Positions 12,848 through 13,942 of a stretch of 13,942 bases of DNA are shown here, piece after piece; the stretch's first letter is position 1; each line of letters begins with the position of its first letter. Both the position numbers and the translations under genes were made by a program. The notes below the pieces were generated by a model. That model had not been told where the DNA came from and made no database searches. It worked only from the letters and a program-made list of their open reading frames with translations. Origin of the DNA: Candidatus Hodarchaeota archaeon (lineage in GTDB: Archaea; Asgardarchaeota; Heimdallarchaeia; Hodarchaeales; Hodarchaeaceae). Location: positions 1 through 13,942 of the forward strand of contig JAUUVJ010000048.1 in NCBI GenBank assembly GCA_030589605.1, written 5' to 3'.

Positions 12848-13585
12848 CTAACCTAAATATTCTAATTGTTTTCTAATTGTGTACAATTCTTTGGTGTATT
12901 TCTTATATAATCGTGAATATTCAAATATTGAGATTTCTCCTGATGAATATCTATCCTCTAATGATGCTAGTAATTCAGACAAAGCAATCCGTTCAGACTC
13001 AAGATCTTCACGCATCGACAGACTGACTTGTTTTTTATTTTCTGATGGCAGGGTATGAACCATCTGTTTGGCTCGTAAGCGAGCAAGTTCTTCGTTCTTC
13101 TCCTGTAATTGCTGATTCATTGATGATAATTCAGTTCTTAAAGCTGTTGTTTCAATATTAGCTGATGATGTACTAGAAGGAGTTCTTGGTGATTCAGTCA
13201 TTTTTACTACAGTATCTCGAACTGTTTTTGCAATTTCACCTCGAGGAGTTGGTGGTACTCGTGACATGAGGTTTTTTAATGCAATAACAACCTGATAAAG
13301 ATGAAATTCAGCACGCCAATTATCTAAAATTCGTAATTGAACGAAATTATCCTCATCAATATTAGGATGATCCATCCAACCAACCGCAGTAACAACAGGA
13401 GGCACATTAGGAAAATATTCTGGTAAAAATACCTCAAAAGAAAACATATTTCGGCCACGATTAGTTGTATAAGTTAAAGTACCTTGCCATCTAGCTAAAG
13501 AATCTCCTACAGGCGTGAAACCAGAGGCAGCAGTGTTAGAATATACTAATTGGGCTTCTCTTGCTAAAATGAAATCTCTATCCAT
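12848..13585 (-). CDS. vps23: Vps23/TSG101-like ESCRT-I subunit (UEV, coiled coil, steadiness box)
   Basis: A 245-residue protein with three parts. Residues 1-120 form an E2-like fold: WQGTLTYTTN, MFSFEVFLPEYFPNVPPVV, the HPN motif (73-75) and LYQVVIALKNLMSRVPPTP. The catalytic cysteine site, normally GxICLxIL, reads NFVQLRIL with glutamine 83 in the cysteine position, so this is a UEV without E2 activity that would bind ubiquitin or peptide motifs. A serine/threonine-rich linker (122-140) leads to a coiled coil (about 142-175). The C-terminus (about 190-245: REDLESERIALSELLASLED, SGEISIFEYSRLYKKYTKEL) resembles the TSG101 steadiness box that anchors Vps28. ATG 13585 is chosen because GGTG lies eight bases upstream (13594-13597); an in-frame TTG at 13618 would add 11 residues and lacks one. 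It is first in the operon with vps28. The stop is TAG. Confidence 0.92.
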   Translation of the reverse strand: MDRDFILAREAQLVYSNTAASGFTPVGDSLARWQGTLTYTTNRGRNMFSFEVFLPEYFPNVPPVVTAVGWMDHPNIDEDNFVQLRILDNWRAEFHLYQVVIALKNLMSRVPPTPRGEIAKTVRDTVVKMTESPRTPSSTSSANIETTALRTELSSMNQQLQEKNEELARLRAKQMVHTLPSENKKQVSLSMREDLESERIALSELLASLEDRYSSGEISIFEYSRLYKKYTKELYTIRKQLEYLG

Positions 13586-13627
13586 ATTAAATACACCAAT
13601 ATTGAAACTTAATATCAAATTTTTATT

Positions 13628-13641
13628 ACTTATAGATAAGT
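13628..13641 (-). promoter_or_regulatory. vps23-vps28 promoter candidate with inverted repeat
   Basis: ACTTAT-AG-ATAAGT is an inverted repeat with perfect six-base arms. On the minus strand it includes ctataagt, a TATA-like box about 48 bases upstream of the ATG at 13585. It could be a promoter with an overlapping operator. Confidence 0.3.
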
Positions 13642-13770
13642 CTTCGTAAGGCTTTCAAGTAAACCATTTATGATCCTCTTAAAAAAGGCTAAGAATAAGG
13701 AACATAAATGTATAAGAAATTAGAACAATTTTCTCCTAACCGTTTTTAAGGAATTTTCATCCTAAATAGT

Positions 13771-13803
13771 AGATTTTACTACTAATAATAGGCAGTAAAA
13801 TCT
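13771..13803 (+). terminator. Ten-base-pair hairpin followed by a T run
   Basis: The arms AGATTTTACT (13771-13780) and AGTAAAATCT (13794-13803) pair perfectly around a 13-base loop, and four further T follow. This looks like an intrinsic terminator or small structured RNA on the plus strand, but no plus-strand gene precedes it apart from a 13-codon ORF. It may instead be a protein-binding palindrome. Confidence 0.4.
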
Positions 13804-13942
13804 TTTTATGACTGTTTATCGATAGAATATGACAAGAAACTTTCTTTTTGGGAATTATGCTACAAAACTAGTTATGTAGAATAAAAGTGCATTATCTTAT
13901 ATTTTTGTCGAACTTAAAAAAGTGATAATTTCTTCTCCAAGG

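Larger units (their letters stand above)
13586..13942. other. Right-edge intergenic region with hairpins, no supported gene
   Basis: This 357-base stretch holds the likely vps23 promoter region, a strong inverted repeat (13771-13803) and minus-strand T6 runs (near 13685 and 13916-13921) that could end a minus-strand gene lying to the right. Only very short ORFs exist, such as 13 codons from ATG 13708 on the plus strand; none is convincing. Confidence 0.35.

Noticed and set aside
12848..13585. Active ubiquitin-conjugating E2
   Set aside because: The catalytic cysteine is replaced by glutamine in NFVQLRIL, and the coiled coil plus tail fits a TSG101-like UEV protein instead.
13706..13749. Thirteen-codon plus-strand ORF upstream of the hairpin
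   Set aside because: Too short to judge, and no family or strong ribosome-binding site supports it.
1..13942. CRISPR array, insertion sequence or integrase
   Set aside because: No regularly spaced repeats, terminal inverted repeats with a transposase, or recombinase genes other than RadA were seen.

Overview
This 13.9 kb, AT-rich window reads as an Asgard archaeon, probably of the heimdallarchaeial side, although the exact lineage cannot be fixed from the sequence alone. The evidence is a mixture of archaeal informational genes (RadA, uS2, Rpo10, archaeal TATA-type promoters, an intron-bearing tRNA) and a nearly complete eukaryote-type ESCRT membrane-remodelling set, which among prokaryotes is an Asgard hallmark.

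Layout. All genes but one lie on the minus strand, so the reading order runs from right to left. At the right end are ESCRT-I: a TSG101/Vps23-like protein (UEV domain, coiled coil, steadiness-box-like tail) followed at once by Vps28. A plus-strand gene (10833-12170) for a long coiled-coil protein with an N-terminal FYVE/RING-like eight-cysteine zinc finger converges on Vps28. Next come Vps22/EAP30 (ESCRT-II), two ESCRT-III subunits of opposite classes separated by one base, the Vps4 AAA ATPase, and Vps25 (ESCRT-II) with a long N-terminal extension. The ESCRT run then passes directly into uS2, Rpo10 and a tRNA. The left third holds a RimK-type ATP-grasp ligase, RadA recombinase, a PAC2-family proteasome-associated protein, and a secreted, membrane-anchored seven-repeat propeller protein.

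How it works together. Vps23-like and Vps28 would form the ESCRT-I core, Vps22 and Vps25 an ESCRT-II core, the two Snf7-family proteins the ESCRT-III filament, and Vps4 would remodel it through C-terminal MIT-interacting tails. No ubiquitin, E1, catalytic E2, Vps36 or Vps37 is visible in the window.

Most unusual observations. (1) The uS2 gene appears to be interrupted by a 31-nt bulge-helix-bulge intron. Removing it joins a 22-codon first exon to the rest of the gene and restores the conserved G-I-H-I-G motif exactly at the junction. (2) The neighbouring tRNA has its own 34-nt BHB intron, and by canonical counting it would carry a CUA anticodon and an A1-C72 mismatch, although UAG is used as a terminal stop by four genes here. 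(3) The coiled-coil zinc-finger protein embedded in the ESCRT cluster has FYVE-like cysteine spacing. Intergenic stretches hold TATA-like promoters, poly-T terminators and a few inverted repeats.
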